Below, in pieces: positions 18,890 through 27,721 of a stretch of 64,000 nucleotides of DNA. The position numbers were made by a program, and so were the translations under genes. The first letter of the stretch is position 1; the number at the start of each line of letters is the position of its first letter. The notes under the pieces are model-generated. The model was not told the origin of the DNA. It ran no database searches and saw only the letters and a program-made list of their open reading frames with translations. This DNA is from Adhaeribacter aerolatus (lineage in GTDB: Bacteria > Bacteroidota > Bacteroidia > Cytophagales > Hymenobacteraceae): assembly GCF_007991635.1 (NCBI RefSeq), contig NZ_BJYS01000037.1, positions 20,774-84,773 of the forward strand, read 5' to 3'.

Positions 18890-21592
18890 TTAACTCAGGC
18901 GAATCGAACGTTTATTTTTAACCGCTGCTTTTACGCCTTTCCATTCTTTTACAAGAGCAGTTTCGGGTTCGCGCACCCGCACCGAATAAGTGCCTTTGGC
19001 AAATACTTTGGGTTTAAAGCGGTTGCCTTTGATACGCAGCGCATAAACCAGCTCGTTGGTGTTTTCATCTACTATTTCTACCACCGGATTTTTCAGGTTG
19101 CCTATTTTAATTTCGGGTAGCCACGCTACGGCCGGGCGGCTGTAATTATCTTCCTGGTTAATGGTAATAGGCCAGCCGGCGTATTGCCCATCGGGTTTCT
19201 GGCTGGGATTGATGAAACGGGGCCAACACTCAGTTTTAATGGTGCGCTGGGCTTTGTTAAAGGTTACAATGCCGTAGCCAGTAGCCCGGTCGTAAACGTT
19301 CGCGGGCTTTAAGTCCGTTTTTTGCGGGTTCGCCACGGCGTGTACCGTCACCCGGTTGCCAAAGCCATCGCGGAAATTACCGGTATACACCGGTTGCCCC
19401 GGCAACGGCTGGTTATTGGGGGCCGGCCACCATCGGCGCGCATGTAGGTTATTCAGGGCTGGTCCGGCAAAAACGAATCCCGAGTCGCCAAAAGCATCCA
19501 CGCCGTAGTGTACCATGCTGGCCAGGTGCTGGTCGCCGGCAATATGAAAGGCAAAACATTTCCGAATCGCTTTCAAGGCTTCGTCCCGGCCTTTCTGCGG
19601 CCAGCCATTCGAATCCATATTGCCGGTGGGGGCATCGCCTTGCACGTATTCGCCGGGTTGCGGAATAGCCAGTTTACCGGTAATACTATCGGTGGTGCTG
19701 CCGGCCGGCAAAGTATCGATGGTACAGAAATTGGTCTGTGATAAAACCGCTTTCATTTGGGTGCCGTCCTGCCAATCAGTAGCCCAATGTTGCAGGAATG
19801 CCAATTGTCGCTCCCCTAACAAATCTGCTTGTATGTCGCGGTGTTGCTTAATGTCAAATTCGGTTGGGTTCTGGATAAAACCATTCACCACCTTTGCTGC
19901 CGGGGGCAATACATTTTTGGGAGCCGATTTAAACTTGCGGTCTTCCAGAATGGCAAAACTAATACCGCCGTAATTCCAGTTGGTATAGTATACCCGGATT
20001 CCTTGTTTTACCGGGGTGGGATCGTAGGCGTCGGGTAAATGGCCGGTTTGGGTACGGTGCACCATATTAACCCATTCTGCGGGCATTTTGTAGCCGCCCT
20101 GGTCCTGCGCCGGCGAACCCCAATCTTCTGCAGTGGAGGCGTGTTTGCCTGCCTCGCCCCATAAATTGCCGTGGTACACATCGTGGTCGTCGGGGATAAT
20201 GGCACAGGGAATGTGGCGGAAAATATCGCGGTACGACCACCCAAACATATACCATTTGCGCAGGTAATCTAAACAGGCCTCCGGCAGCGGATGCGTCTGA
20301 ATGCGAAAGCCTCCGCTCGATTCGTAAAACTGATCGCCTAAAAATACCGCCAAATCGGGTTGGTGTACAGCCACATGCGGCGCAATTTCGGCGTCCGGAA
20401 AACCAAAATCGGCGTTGCAGCTAAACACCGCTACTTTTAGCGCTTCCTGGTTAACCGGTTCGGCGGCAATGGTGCCTTCGTAAAAATATTCCCGGCGCTG
20501 TCCGCTCTTTAAAGGTAAATCTACTTTCAGGCGGTAAGGCACGGCTTCAGCAGCCGTCCAATTGTTTACCCGGAAAGGCACCGAACGCCCCATGGGATCG
20601 ATGGTGCCCTTAATATTTTCCCAGGTATTATTCCGTTTTAACTGCAAGGCTACCGTATGCCCGGGAATGTTTTCGATGGGAGCTAGTTGGGCGGTAAGCT
20701 TTAATGTTTTCTGGTGTAAGGTATATTGGGCAAAACAAATGGGCCCAAATACCTGACCTGGATTATGCGAAATTTTAGGACCGCTTATTTGCCAATCGCT
20801 GAATAAGACTGTTGCTTTACTGCCGCTCTCCTCGGTTTCGCCGCCTGTAGAATTTAAAGGTTGGCCGGCAGCATTAATTCCCAGGTCGGTGTTCTCGGGC
20901 CGGTCATAATGCTGCACCAGCGCCATATTACCAATTAAACTTTTTGCTGCTACGGTGGCGGAAAGTTCGTCTATAGGTTTATTTGAACGGGGGTTAATGG
21001 CAATTAAAGTAAGCTGAAAATCATCCATTATCGGCTTAGCCCGGATAATCAGGCGTACTTCTTCTTTAGAGGCGATTTGTTTTTTACTGCGGTTTTCCCC
21101 GATAAATAAAGTACCAGCAGTGGTAAGACCGGCATCGAGTCCCTGGCCAAACACCGCAGCGCACCGGTAATCGTCGAATCGGTTCAAATCCCGGGCTCCT
21201 AACCGAAAACCGGCATAATTACTAGCGGCTTCATCGGCTTTATTATTTTGGCTGAATTGTAAGGTTACGCTGGTTTCAAAGGCTTCGGGTTTAGCGCTTA
21301 ACTGGGTGGTTAAACAATGGAGCGTTCGGTTACTATTCCGCACCAGGCATGCCAGTTTGCCATCCTGAATGCGCCAGTCCTGCAAACGGTTTCCCCAGTA
21401 TTCCGGTCCTACCCAAGGCATATCCGGCCATTCGTGCCACGCCGACGCAAACCCCGCGGCAACGGTGGCTTCCGCGGTGCGTTTACTTCCAGATTTTTTT
21501 TCGGCTGCGCTAGCGATGCCGTTTTGGTCTAGTAAAACGCCCGGCACTACCACACTCATGGCCAAAGCTTTCAACGACTTTCTTCTGTCCAT
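18890..21592 (-). CDS. Tat-exported PhoD-like phosphoesterase with N-terminal jelly-roll domain
   Basis: 900-residue exported protein. The N-terminus DRRKSLKALAMS is a twin-arginine-type signal. Residues about 45-270 read as a beta-rich, LamG/DUF1080-like domain (NRLQDWRIQDGKLACLV ... FSDWQISGP). A PhoD_N-like beta domain follows (about 280-380), then the metallophosphatase (from FSCNADFGFPD near 391, with FLGDQFYE, IPDDHDVYHGN and a late AGDQHLASMVHYG). PhoD enzymes are Ca/Fe-dependent phosphodiesterases/monoesterases. The extra N-terminal domain, absent from ordinary PhoD, may bind carbohydrate. Substrate unknown; the setting suggests a phosphorylated glycan. Confidence 0.85.
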   Translation of the reverse strand: MDRRKSLKALAMSVVVPGVLLDQNGIASAAEKKSGSKRTAEATVAAGFASAWHEWPDMPWVGPEYWGNRLQDWRIQDGKLACLVRNSNRTLHCLTTQLSAKPEAFETSVTLQFSQNNKADEAASNYAGFRLGARDLNRFDDYRCAAVFGQGLDAGLTTAGTLFIGENRSKKQIASKEEVRLIIRAKPIMDDFQLTLIAINPRSNKPIDELSATVAAKSLIGNMALVQHYDRPENTDLGINAAGQPLNSTGGETEESGSKATVLFSDWQISGPKISHNPGQVFGPICFAQYTLHQKTLKLTAQLAPIENIPGHTVALQLKRNNTWENIKGTIDPMGRSVPFRVNNWTAAEAVPYRLKVDLPLKSGQRREYFYEGTIAAEPVNQEALKVAVFSCNADFGFPDAEIAPHVAVHQPDLAVFLGDQFYESSGGFRIQTHPLPEACLDYLRKWYMFGWSYRDIFRHIPCAIIPDDHDVYHGNLWGEAGKHASTAEDWGSPAQDQGGYKMPAEWVNMVHRTQTGHLPDAYDPTPVKQGIRVYYTNWNYGGISFAILEDRKFKSAPKNVLPPAAKVVNGFIQNPTEFDIKQHRDIQADLLGERQLAFLQHWATDWQDGTQMKAVLSQTNFCTIDTLPAGSTTDSITGKLAIPQPGEYVQGDAPTGNMDSNGWPQKGRDEALKAIRKCFAFHIAGDQHLASMVHYGVDAFGDSGFVFAGPALNNLHARRWWPAPNNQPLPGQPVYTGNFRDGFGNRVTVHAVANPQKTDLKPANVYDRATGYGIVTFNKAQRTIKTECWPRFINPSQKPDGQYAGWPITINQEDNYSRPAVAWLPEIKIGNLKNPVVEIVDENTNELVYALRIKGNRFKPKVFAKGTYSVRVREPETALVKEWKGVKAAVKNKRSIRLS

Positions 21593-21778
21593 TTCTAGTA
21601 AATTATTTTATTCTTCAGGCGTGCCTAAGTAAATGCAAAATGGCTACTCTATTATATAAAGGCGCTGTTTGACTACCCCATGTTGTACAGGGAAGCCATC
21701 AAAAGCAAATCGCTTATAAAACAGCATGCTTTATAAAATCTAACCGCTAGGCAGCCAATATTTTTACTTTATTATTGT

Positions 21779-22639
21779 TTATTCGGCCAGAATATAGATG
21801 GCAATAACGGCTAGTACCATTCCGGTTAAGACTACAAAATGCGGCATAACCATATACAATAGCAGCGAAATAATGATGGTAATTACCGGAGCTAGCGCCG
21901 TGATGGGTACCACAATAATGGCTTTGCCGTAGCGTAAGGCATAAACCAGCGTTAAAGCCCCGATTGAATTCAGCACCTGGATTAGGGCGGCCAGGTAAGG
22001 TCCTTTAAAGTCCCAATTAATATCTTGTGAAAAATCCGTCATCCATAAGGCAACCGGAATCAGTAATATGGCCGTTAGCATCATGTAGAAAAAAATGCTT
22101 TCGGCTTTCATGGAGTCGTTGGAGAACTTCATGGCAAACGCCTGAATGCCCCACATAAAAAACACCACTATCGACAGTAGCAGCCACAGGTAACCGCTTA
22201 CATTTTTATCGTTTGGTTCCTGGTAAGAAAGGGAGAGAATAGCCACCAGCGCCAGTATAATACCCAGCCAATGCCGGCGCGTGGTGGTTTCTTTTAAAAA
22301 TAAGGTGGACATAAAAATGGTTACCACCGGGAAAAGCGAAATAATGGGGAATACCACGTAGGCCGGGCCAGTCCGTAAGGCCTGGAATAGGATGAGCTGG
22401 CCCGCCGCTCCCAGTATTCCTACCAAACAACCCCAGAATATGGATTTGGCATCGTACTCCAGTTTAAAATTAATATTTATTAAGGCTACAATGGCACAGG
22501 GAATCATGGTTAGCGCCCACACCGTATAACCCAAAGTAGCCGGAAAGCCGGCTTTTTCCGGAATTTCTATAAAAGCGCCCCAAATACCCCAAAGCAGCGT
22601 CGTAATAAATGTGTAGAGTACCCAAGGTCTTTTTCCCAT
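21779..22639 (-). CDS. DMT-superfamily (EamA/GRP-like) transporter, probable sugar permease
   Basis: 286 residues with ten predicted membrane helices in two repeats, typical of the drug/metabolite transporter superfamily. It starts LYTFITTLLWGIWGAFIEIPEKAG and has a repeat-end glycine/proline pattern (GILGAAGQLILFQALRTGPAYVVFPI; then LIQVLNSIGALTLVYALRYGKAIIVVPITAL). Such proteins include glucose/ribose uptake permeases. It lies 30 bp downstream of the DeoR-family regulator on the same strand and diverges from the galactosamine operon, so uptake of free GalN or GalNAc across the inner membrane is the natural inference. No PTS or ABC transporter genes are present in the window. Confidence 0.83.
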   Translation of the reverse strand: MGKRPWVLYTFITTLLWGIWGAFIEIPEKAGFPATLGYTVWALTMIPCAIVALININFKLEYDAKSIFWGCLVGILGAAGQLILFQALRTGPAYVVFPIISLFPVVTIFMSTLFLKETTTRRHWLGIILALVAILSLSYQEPNDKNVSGYLWLLLSIVVFFMWGIQAFAMKFSNDSMKAESIFFYMMLTAILLIPVALWMTDFSQDINWDFKGPYLAALIQVLNSIGALTLVYALRYGKAIIVVPITALAPVITIIISLLLYMVMPHFVVLTGMVLAVIAIYILAE

Positions 22640-22669
22640 AGTTTATTTGCAGGTTGTTAATAATTATTC

Positions 22670-23449
22670 TTAAACAACAATTACCTGAATGCCCATATTT
22701 TCCAGTTTTTTCTGGTCTTCCAGGGGAATTCCGGCATCGGTTACTACCACATCTACTTCCGAGATGGGCGCAATAAAAGCAAAACTCCTTTTCAGGAATT
22801 TACTCGAATCGGTAACCACAATTACCTTTTTCGAAATGTCGATCATAATCCGGTTCAGGTGCGCCTCTTCTACATTCGGCGTCGAGAGGCCGTGCGTAGT
22901 ACTAAAGCCATCTACCGCCAGAAATAACTTATCGCAGAAATAATTTCTAAAACTTTCTTCGGCGGTAGCACCTACCAGCGACAAGGAATTTTTGCGCAAG
23001 AACCCGCCCGGTACAATTACATTGGCATTCTGGTGTTCGGCTAACTGGTTAGCCACGTTCAGGGCATTGGTTATAACCGTTAATTCCGTTAAGTTAGTTA
23101 AGTTCTTTGCTATTTCGAGCGTAGTAGTACCGGAATCCAGAATAATGGTATCCCCTTCTTCTACCAACTGGGCCGCCGCAAAACCAATGTTCTTTTTTTC
23201 TTCTAAATGCTTCTTGTTTTTATCTGAAAGTGCAAAGTCAACGCCTACCCTATCGAGCTTAATGGCACCGCCCCGGGCCCGGATAAGCATATTTTTTTGC
23301 TCTAAGCGGCGCAGGTCGTTCCGGATAGTTACTTCGCTAACTTTTAATTCTTCACTTAAAGCACCAACATCTACTTGTCCATCAGCCTCCAGTTTATTTA
23401 ATATAATTACCCGGCGTTCAACGGTCGATTTTTTATCTACTTCTATCAT
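22670..23449 (-). CDS. DeoR/GlpR-family transcriptional regulator (AgaR-like)
   Basis: 259-residue repressor. The N-terminal DeoR winged helix-turn-helix is at about 13-65 (VDVGALSEELKVSEVTIRNDLRRLE), followed by the sugar-phosphate sensor domain with ILDSGTTTLEIAKNL, VITNALNVANQLA and the VDGFSTTHGLSTPN block. DeoR-family members usually respond to phosphorylated sugars of the pathway they control; in E. coli AgaR controls the aga/kba genes. It is divergent from agaS, with 275 bp between start codons that contain a 22-bp palindrome, so local control is likely. The cognate effector (perhaps GalN-6-P or tagatose phosphate) is inferred. Confidence 0.9.
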   Translation of the reverse strand: MIEVDKKSTVERRVIILNKLEADGQVDVGALSEELKVSEVTIRNDLRRLEQKNMLIRARGGAIKLDRVGVDFALSDKNKKHLEEKKNIGFAAAQLVEEGDTIILDSGTTTLEIAKNLTNLTELTVITNALNVANQLAEHQNANVIVPGGFLRKNSLSLVGATAEESFRNYFCDKLFLAVDGFSTTHGLSTPNVEEAHLNRIMIDISKKVIVVTDSSKFLKRSFAFIAPISEVDVVVTDAGIPLEDQKKLENMGIQVIVV

Positions 23450-23642
23450 AAGGCAGTCTTGTTAATATCTTTCGAAATATAATATATATTTTCTATATTA
23501 ATATTTAGAATTAAAAAATTTAAAGTACTTCCTTTCGATTAAAGTTTTCTCAAATTCTCTGCTGTAAGCTTAATAAAACCCCTGTAACGGCTAATATTGC
23601 TAATAAATTAATAATTTAAAAAATTTATTTAGCTTTATGAAA

Positions 23643-23664
23643 GCAAATAAAAATAATTATTTGC
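23643..23664. promoter_or_regulatory. Candidate operator palindrome upstream of agaS
   Basis: GCAAATAA (23643-23650) and TTATTTGC (23657-23664) form a perfect 8-bp inverted repeat with a 6-bp spacer. It is centred about 70 bp upstream of the agaS start and about 205 bp upstream of the divergent DeoR-family regulator start. Symmetric AT-rich sites of this size are plausible repressor operators. Assignment to the adjacent regulator is inference. Confidence 0.5.
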
Positions 23665-23724
23665 ATATTGACAAGGAAAATAATAAGCTTTAAGTTTACA
23701 TCGTAACGAAACGAAAACTTTAGT

Positions 23725-24987
23725 ATGTTAAAAATCGATAAAAATAAGAAGGTAAATGGTTCAACTGATTATTTAGGCTATAATCAATCGGAACTGCAAG
23801 AGCGCGGGGCTATTCATACTGCCAAAGAAATATCTGGTCAGCCAAAACTTTGGTTAGATACCTGGAGCCTGGTGGCACAGGATCGTTTTCGTTTGGATTC
23901 GTTCCTGGAAGAAGCCTATGCCCATCCGGACCTGAATGTTTTATTGACCGGCGCCGGCACATCGGCCTTCATCGGCGATATTTTAGAGGGACCGTTTCAG
24001 CGGAATTCCGGAAAATCTACCCGCGCCGTGGCCACCACCAATTTAGTGTCGCACCCGGGGAATTACTTTCATGCGCAGGTACCTACTTTGTTAATCTCAT
24101 TTGCCCGTTCCGGCAATAGTCCCGAAAGTGTGGCAGCCGTCAATCTGGCCGATAAGCTTTGCCAGAAAATATATCATTTAATTATTACCTGTAATCCGGC
24201 CGGAGAACTGGCAACGCTTAAATCCCAGAATACCTCGCTGGTGTTTCATTTACCACCCGAAGCCGACGACCAGAGCTTGGCCATGACCGGCAGTTTTTCT
24301 TCAATGCTGCTGGCCGGTCTGCTTATTTCCCGGCTGGCTATAATAGATGAGCTGGAAATCCAGGTAAAACAGTTGGCCGCTTACGGCGAAGGCATCTTAA
24401 GTAACTTTACCGCTAAACTAAAAGAAATAGCCGCCCTAAACTTTAACCGGGCTATTTTTCTGGGTTCCGGCCCGCTCCACGGCACCGCCCGCGAGTCGGA
24501 TTTAAAATTACAGGAACTGACAGATGGAAAAATTATTTGCAAACATGATTCCTTTTTAGGTTTCCGGCACGGCCCTAAAGCAGTAATAGATGCCACTACC
24601 CTGCTGGTTTACCTGTTTTCGAACCAAGCCTATGTGCACCAATACGAATTGGATTTGGCACAGGCTATTAGCCAGGGCGATAAAGGTATATTCCGGTTAG
24701 GGGTAATTGAATCTACGCAAAAAGCAGAAGCGGTAGAAGTGGATTGGCTGCTGCAGCTTTCGGATGGTAACCCACCCATTGACGAAGAACTTTTAGCTGT
24801 TTGCAGTGTAATGCCCGCTCAGATTCTCGGATTCTTTAAATCTCTGGATTTAAAACTAAAACCTGATGCCCCTTCGGTTAATGATTCCATTACCCGGGTA
24901 GTACAAGGTGTTAATATTTATCCTTTTGAGGTGGCTTTGCCCACCAACGGCCAGCATAAACTTAAAAAGGTAAAGTTAAATTCCTGA
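23725..24987 (+). CDS. agaS: AgaS-type galactosamine-6-phosphate deaminase/isomerase (SIS protein)
   Basis: 420-residue cytosolic protein with two SIS domains. The first has VLLTGAGTSAFIGD and LISFARSGNSPESVAAV (sugar-phosphate binding Ser/Thr loop); the second has AIFLGSGPLHGTARESDLKLQEL and FLGFRHGPKAVID. This arrangement and length match AgaS, which converts D-galactosamine-6-phosphate to D-tagatose-6-phosphate plus ammonia; some homologues are called tagatose-6-phosphate ketose/aldose isomerase. It is the first gene of a tight plus-strand operon with a tagatose-phosphate-kinase-like gene 1 bp downstream, which supports the assignment. Control is probably by the divergent DeoR-family repressor. 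Confidence 0.92.
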   Translation: MLKIDKNKKVNGSTDYLGYNQSELQERGAIHTAKEISGQPKLWLDTWSLVAQDRFRLDSFLEEAYAHPDLNVLLTGAGTSAFIGDILEGPFQRNSGKSTRAVATTNLVSHPGNYFHAQVPTLLISFARSGNSPESVAAVNLADKLCQKIYHLIITCNPAGELATLKSQNTSLVFHLPPEADDQSLAMTGSFSSMLLAGLLISRLAIIDELEIQVKQLAAYGEGILSNFTAKLKEIAALNFNRAIFLGSGPLHGTARESDLKLQELTDGKIICKHDSFLGFRHGPKAVIDATTLLVYLFSNQAYVHQYELDLAQAISQGDKGIFRLGVIESTQKAEAVEVDWLLQLSDGNPPIDEELLAVCSVMPAQILGFFKSLDLKLKPDAPSVNDSITRVVQGVNIYPFEVALPTNGQHKLKKVKLNS

Positions 24988-24988
24988 T

Positions 24989-25936
24989 ATGATTCTTTGC
25001 TTATGCCCGAATCCGGCAATTGATATGTACATCTGGCTGAACACGTTTGCAGCCGGCCAGGTGAATATTCCTCAAAAAGAAGAACGGTTTCCGGGCGGCA
25101 AAGGTGTGCACGTAGCTTTGGCAGTAGCAGAACTGGGCGAACCGGTTATGCTGCTCGGCTTCTGGGGCGGACCAACTGGCCAGTGGGTCCGGGAAAAATG
25201 CGAGGCCCTGGGAATTGCCTGTTATGGTCCGGATGTAAGCGGCTGGACCCGGACTTGCCTGAGTTTTAAAGGCGAAAATAACCTGGATGATACAGAGCTG
25301 CTGGGCATTGGTCCCTCCATTTCGGAGGCAGATTTCGAAAATTTTTTAAAAATATTCGTGAGATTAGTAACATCTGCCGATTTAGTAACCATGAGCGGTT
25401 CCTGGCCCCAAGGTGCGCCACCCGATGCTTATGCCCAGATCCTGGCGCTCGCCCACACCGCCCGCAAGCATACTGTTCTGGATTGTGCCGGCGAGCAGTT
25501 GCAGCAGGCCTTAAAGCAAAAGCCCTTAGCGGTTCATGTAAACCGCCGCGAAGGGGAAAGCCTTTTCCGGGAAGCGGATCCGGTCCATCTAGCAGCGCTG
25601 CTGGCGGAAAGATGTACCTACGCCGCTGTAACCGCCGGAGCAGACGGTTTGTATCTGGCTGCTCCAAACGAATTTATCCAGGCCAGTTGCACCTTAGATA
25701 ATATTTTTAGTGCGGTAGGTAGCGGCGATTGTTTGGTAGCTGGTTTGGCCGTGGCTTTTATAAGAGGCATGGCTTTAACCGAAGTAGCCCGGCTGGGAGT
25801 GGCTTGCGGCAGCGCTAATTGCCTACGGCCCGAGTTGGGTATGCTTCACCGCTCCGATGTAGAAAGGCTGCAACCGCAGGTAAAAATAAAACAACAGGAA
25901 AAAATAATGAAACCACTAAACTATTCGCAATCCTGA
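24989..25936 (+). CDS. PfkB-family hexose-phosphate kinase (LacC/FruK type), likely tagatose-6-phosphate kinase
   Basis: 315-residue kinase. It starts ILCLCPNPAIDMYIWL, the LacC/PfkB/FruK signature, followed by the substrate-site FPGGKGVHVALA. The C-terminal ATP-binding block is FSAVGSGDCLVAG, where the Asp is the catalytic base; the usual GAGD is GSGD here. It should phosphorylate tagatose-6-phosphate at C1 to give tagatose-1,6-bisphosphate, the substrate of the aldolase two genes down. 1-Phosphofructokinase activity is the alternative within the family. It starts 1 bp after the agaS stop. Confidence 0.88.
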   Translation: MILCLCPNPAIDMYIWLNTFAAGQVNIPQKEERFPGGKGVHVALAVAELGEPVMLLGFWGGPTGQWVREKCEALGIACYGPDVSGWTRTCLSFKGENNLDDTELLGIGPSISEADFENFLKIFVRLVTSADLVTMSGSWPQGAPPDAYAQILALAHTARKHTVLDCAGEQLQQALKQKPLAVHVNRREGESLFREADPVHLAALLAERCTYAAVTAGADGLYLAAPNEFIQASCTLDNIFSAVGSGDCLVAGLAVAFIRGMALTEVARLGVACGSANCLRPELGMLHRSDVERLQPQVKIKQQEKIMKPLNYSQS

Positions 25937-25941
25937 TTACC

Positions 25942-26886
25942 ATGAAAGCTATTGATGTAATTGTAGTGGGCGAACTAAACGTTGATTTAATTCTGAATCA
26001 AATTGGTACTTTCCCCGAAGTAGGCAAAGAAATATTGGCGCAGCAAATGACCTTAACGCTGGGTAGCTCCTCGGCCATTTTTGCCAGTAACCTCAGCAGT
26101 TTAGGCGCTAAGGTGGCTTTTATTGGTAAAATAGGCCAGGATCCTTTTGGTGAAGTGGTATTACAAAGCTTGCAAGCCAAGGGGGTAGATACCAGCCTGA
26201 TTATTCAGAGTGCTGATTTACATACCGGGGCTACCGTAGTCCTCAATTTCGACGAGGACCGGGCCATGGTTACCCACCCGGGGGCCATGAATGCATTGTG
26301 CCTGGCCGATATATCGCCGGAACATTTATCGCGGGCCAAACACCTGCATTTTTCTTCTTATTTTTTACAGCCCGGTTTACAGAAGGAAATAACTGATCTG
26401 TTCCGGTTAGCCAAAGCGTTGGGCCTGACCACCTCTTTTGATACCCAATGGGACCCGCAGGAAAAATGGGACCTGGATTTAGCGCAGATTCTGCCTTATG
26501 TAGATGTTTTTCTGCCCAATGAAAAAGAACTTTTTAAACTTACCCGTACAAATTCGCTAACCGAAGCGATTGCGGTTCTACCGGAAAACACCCGTACGGT
26601 GCTGGTAAAAATGGGTAACAAAGGTTCGGTATCCTGGTGCGATGGCAAATTATTACCCATGGAACCCTTTTTGAATGAAGATGTAGTAGATGCCATCGGC
26701 GCCGGCGACAGCTTCAACGCTGGTTTTATTTATAAATATATTCAGGGAGCCTCCGTGGAAGAATGCCAGCGCTTCGGCAACCTGACGGGCGCCGTTTCTA
26801 CCACCGCTGCGGGTGGTACCACCGCCTTTACCGACTACAATAAAGTAAAAAAAATTGCTCAGGAAAAATTTGGATACGCCTTATAA
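25942..26886 (+). CDS. PfkB-family sugar kinase, candidate galactosamine/GalNAc kinase
   Basis: 314-residue ribokinase-like kinase. I start it at 25942 (MKAIDVIVVGELNVDLIL), because the N-terminus then fits the PfkB fold and leaves a 5-bp gap to the upstream gene; the frame is open further upstream but that part overlaps the previous gene. Signature 2 is DAIGAGDSFNAGF near the C-terminus with the catalytic Asp. It differs from its neighbour in lacking the LacC/FruK N-terminal CPNPAID motif, so it probably acts on a free sugar. Since no PTS is present, a kinase for imported GalN or GalNAc is required, and this is the best candidate. 2-Keto-3-deoxygluconate-like or fructokinase-like activity is also possible. 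Confidence 0.85.
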   Translation: MKAIDVIVVGELNVDLILNQIGTFPEVGKEILAQQMTLTLGSSSAIFASNLSSLGAKVAFIGKIGQDPFGEVVLQSLQAKGVDTSLIIQSADLHTGATVVLNFDEDRAMVTHPGAMNALCLADISPEHLSRAKHLHFSSYFLQPGLQKEITDLFRLAKALGLTTSFDTQWDPQEKWDLDLAQILPYVDVFLPNEKELFKLTRTNSLTEAIAVLPENTRTVLVKMGNKGSVSWCDGKLLPMEPFLNEDVVDAIGAGDSFNAGFIYKYIQGASVEECQRFGNLTGAVSTTAAGGTTAFTDYNKVKKIAQEKFGYAL

Positions 26887-26887
26887 C

Positions 26888-27721
26888 ATGACCTTACAGG
26901 AAAAATTTAAAGAAATGCAAGCCAAAGGGGCGGCTTTACTAGCCACTAACTTTTACAATTACGAAACTTTGCGGGGCGTGCTGGAAGCAGCTTCTGCCCT
27001 GCAGCAACCCATTATTTTACAACTTACCCGCAGTTCTATTGATTACATGACCTTACCCGTGGCCGTTAAAATGGCCCGCGCTGCCTTACAGGAACACCGG
27101 GTAGAAGGCTGGCTGCACCTGGACCATGGAGATTCTTATGAACTAGCTGCGCAATGCTTAGATGCCGGATTCGATTCAGTAATGATTGATGCCAGCGAAA
27201 AACCCATCAACGAAAATATAGCGGTAACCCAACGGGTAGTAGCTTTAGCTAAACAATATAATGCCAATGTTGAAGCCGAACTCGGTTACGTAGCCAAACT
27301 GGGGCAATCGAAAGATAAATTAGGTTTTACCGAACCCGACGAAGCCCGCTACTTTGTGCAGGAAACCGGCATTGATGCCTTGGCGGTGGCCATTGGCTCG
27401 GCGCATGGCTTTTACACCGAAGAACCCAAATTAGATTTAGAAAGACTAAGCCAGATTCAGGCGGTTACCGATGTGGCCCTGGTCCTGCACGGCGGCTCGG
27501 GCATTGCCGGCACCATGTTACAGGAAGCCATTCAGCGCGGTATCTGCAAAATTAATCTGGCAACTGAAATCAAAAATATATTCATGTACCAGCTAAAGGC
27601 CGATCTTTTAAAAAGCGATGAAATTGACTTACGCAAAGTTTTCCCGCCGGCCATCAAAGCGGTTACCAACCTGGTTAAGGAGAAGTTAGAAATCGTTAAA
27701 AATGAATTAATCAGCAAATGA
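26888..27721 (+). CDS. Class II ketose-bisphosphate aldolase (tagatose/fructose-1,6-bisphosphate type)
   Basis: 277-residue Zn-dependent aldolase. I start it at 26888 (MTLQEKFKEMQAKG), 1 bp after the kinase stop, rather than at the earlier in-frame ATG inside that gene. Catalytic Asp79 and Zn ligand His80 lie in LHLDHGDSYE; further signature residues are in EAELGYVAKLG (about 129-139), GSAHGFY (His173) and LHGGSGI (His201). Length and motifs match the KbaY/GatY/Fba group, which splits tagatose- or fructose-1,6-bisphosphate to dihydroxyacetone phosphate and glyceraldehyde-3-phosphate. Next to AgaS and a LacC-like kinase, tagatose-1,6-bisphosphate is the likely substrate. Its stop overlaps the next start (ATGA). 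Confidence 0.92.
   Translation: MTLQEKFKEMQAKGAALLATNFYNYETLRGVLEAASALQQPIILQLTRSSIDYMTLPVAVKMARAALQEHRVEGWLHLDHGDSYELAAQCLDAGFDSVMIDASEKPINENIAVTQRVVALAKQYNANVEAELGYVAKLGQSKDKLGFTEPDEARYFVQETGIDALAVAIGSAHGFYTEEPKLDLERLSQIQAVTDVALVLHGGSGIAGTMLQEAIQRGICKINLATEIKNIFMYQLKADLLKSDEIDLRKVFPPAIKAVTNLVKEKLEIVKNELISK

Noticed and set aside
20008..20255. Two overlapping frames inside the PhoD-like gene
   Set aside because: Both are shadows of the 18890-21592 coding sequence, which has full domain support.
25819..25941. Upstream extension of the second PfkB kinase
   Set aside because: It overlaps the previous gene by 118 bp and adds residues with no PfkB similarity; the start at 25942 gives the usual N-terminus and tight operon spacing.
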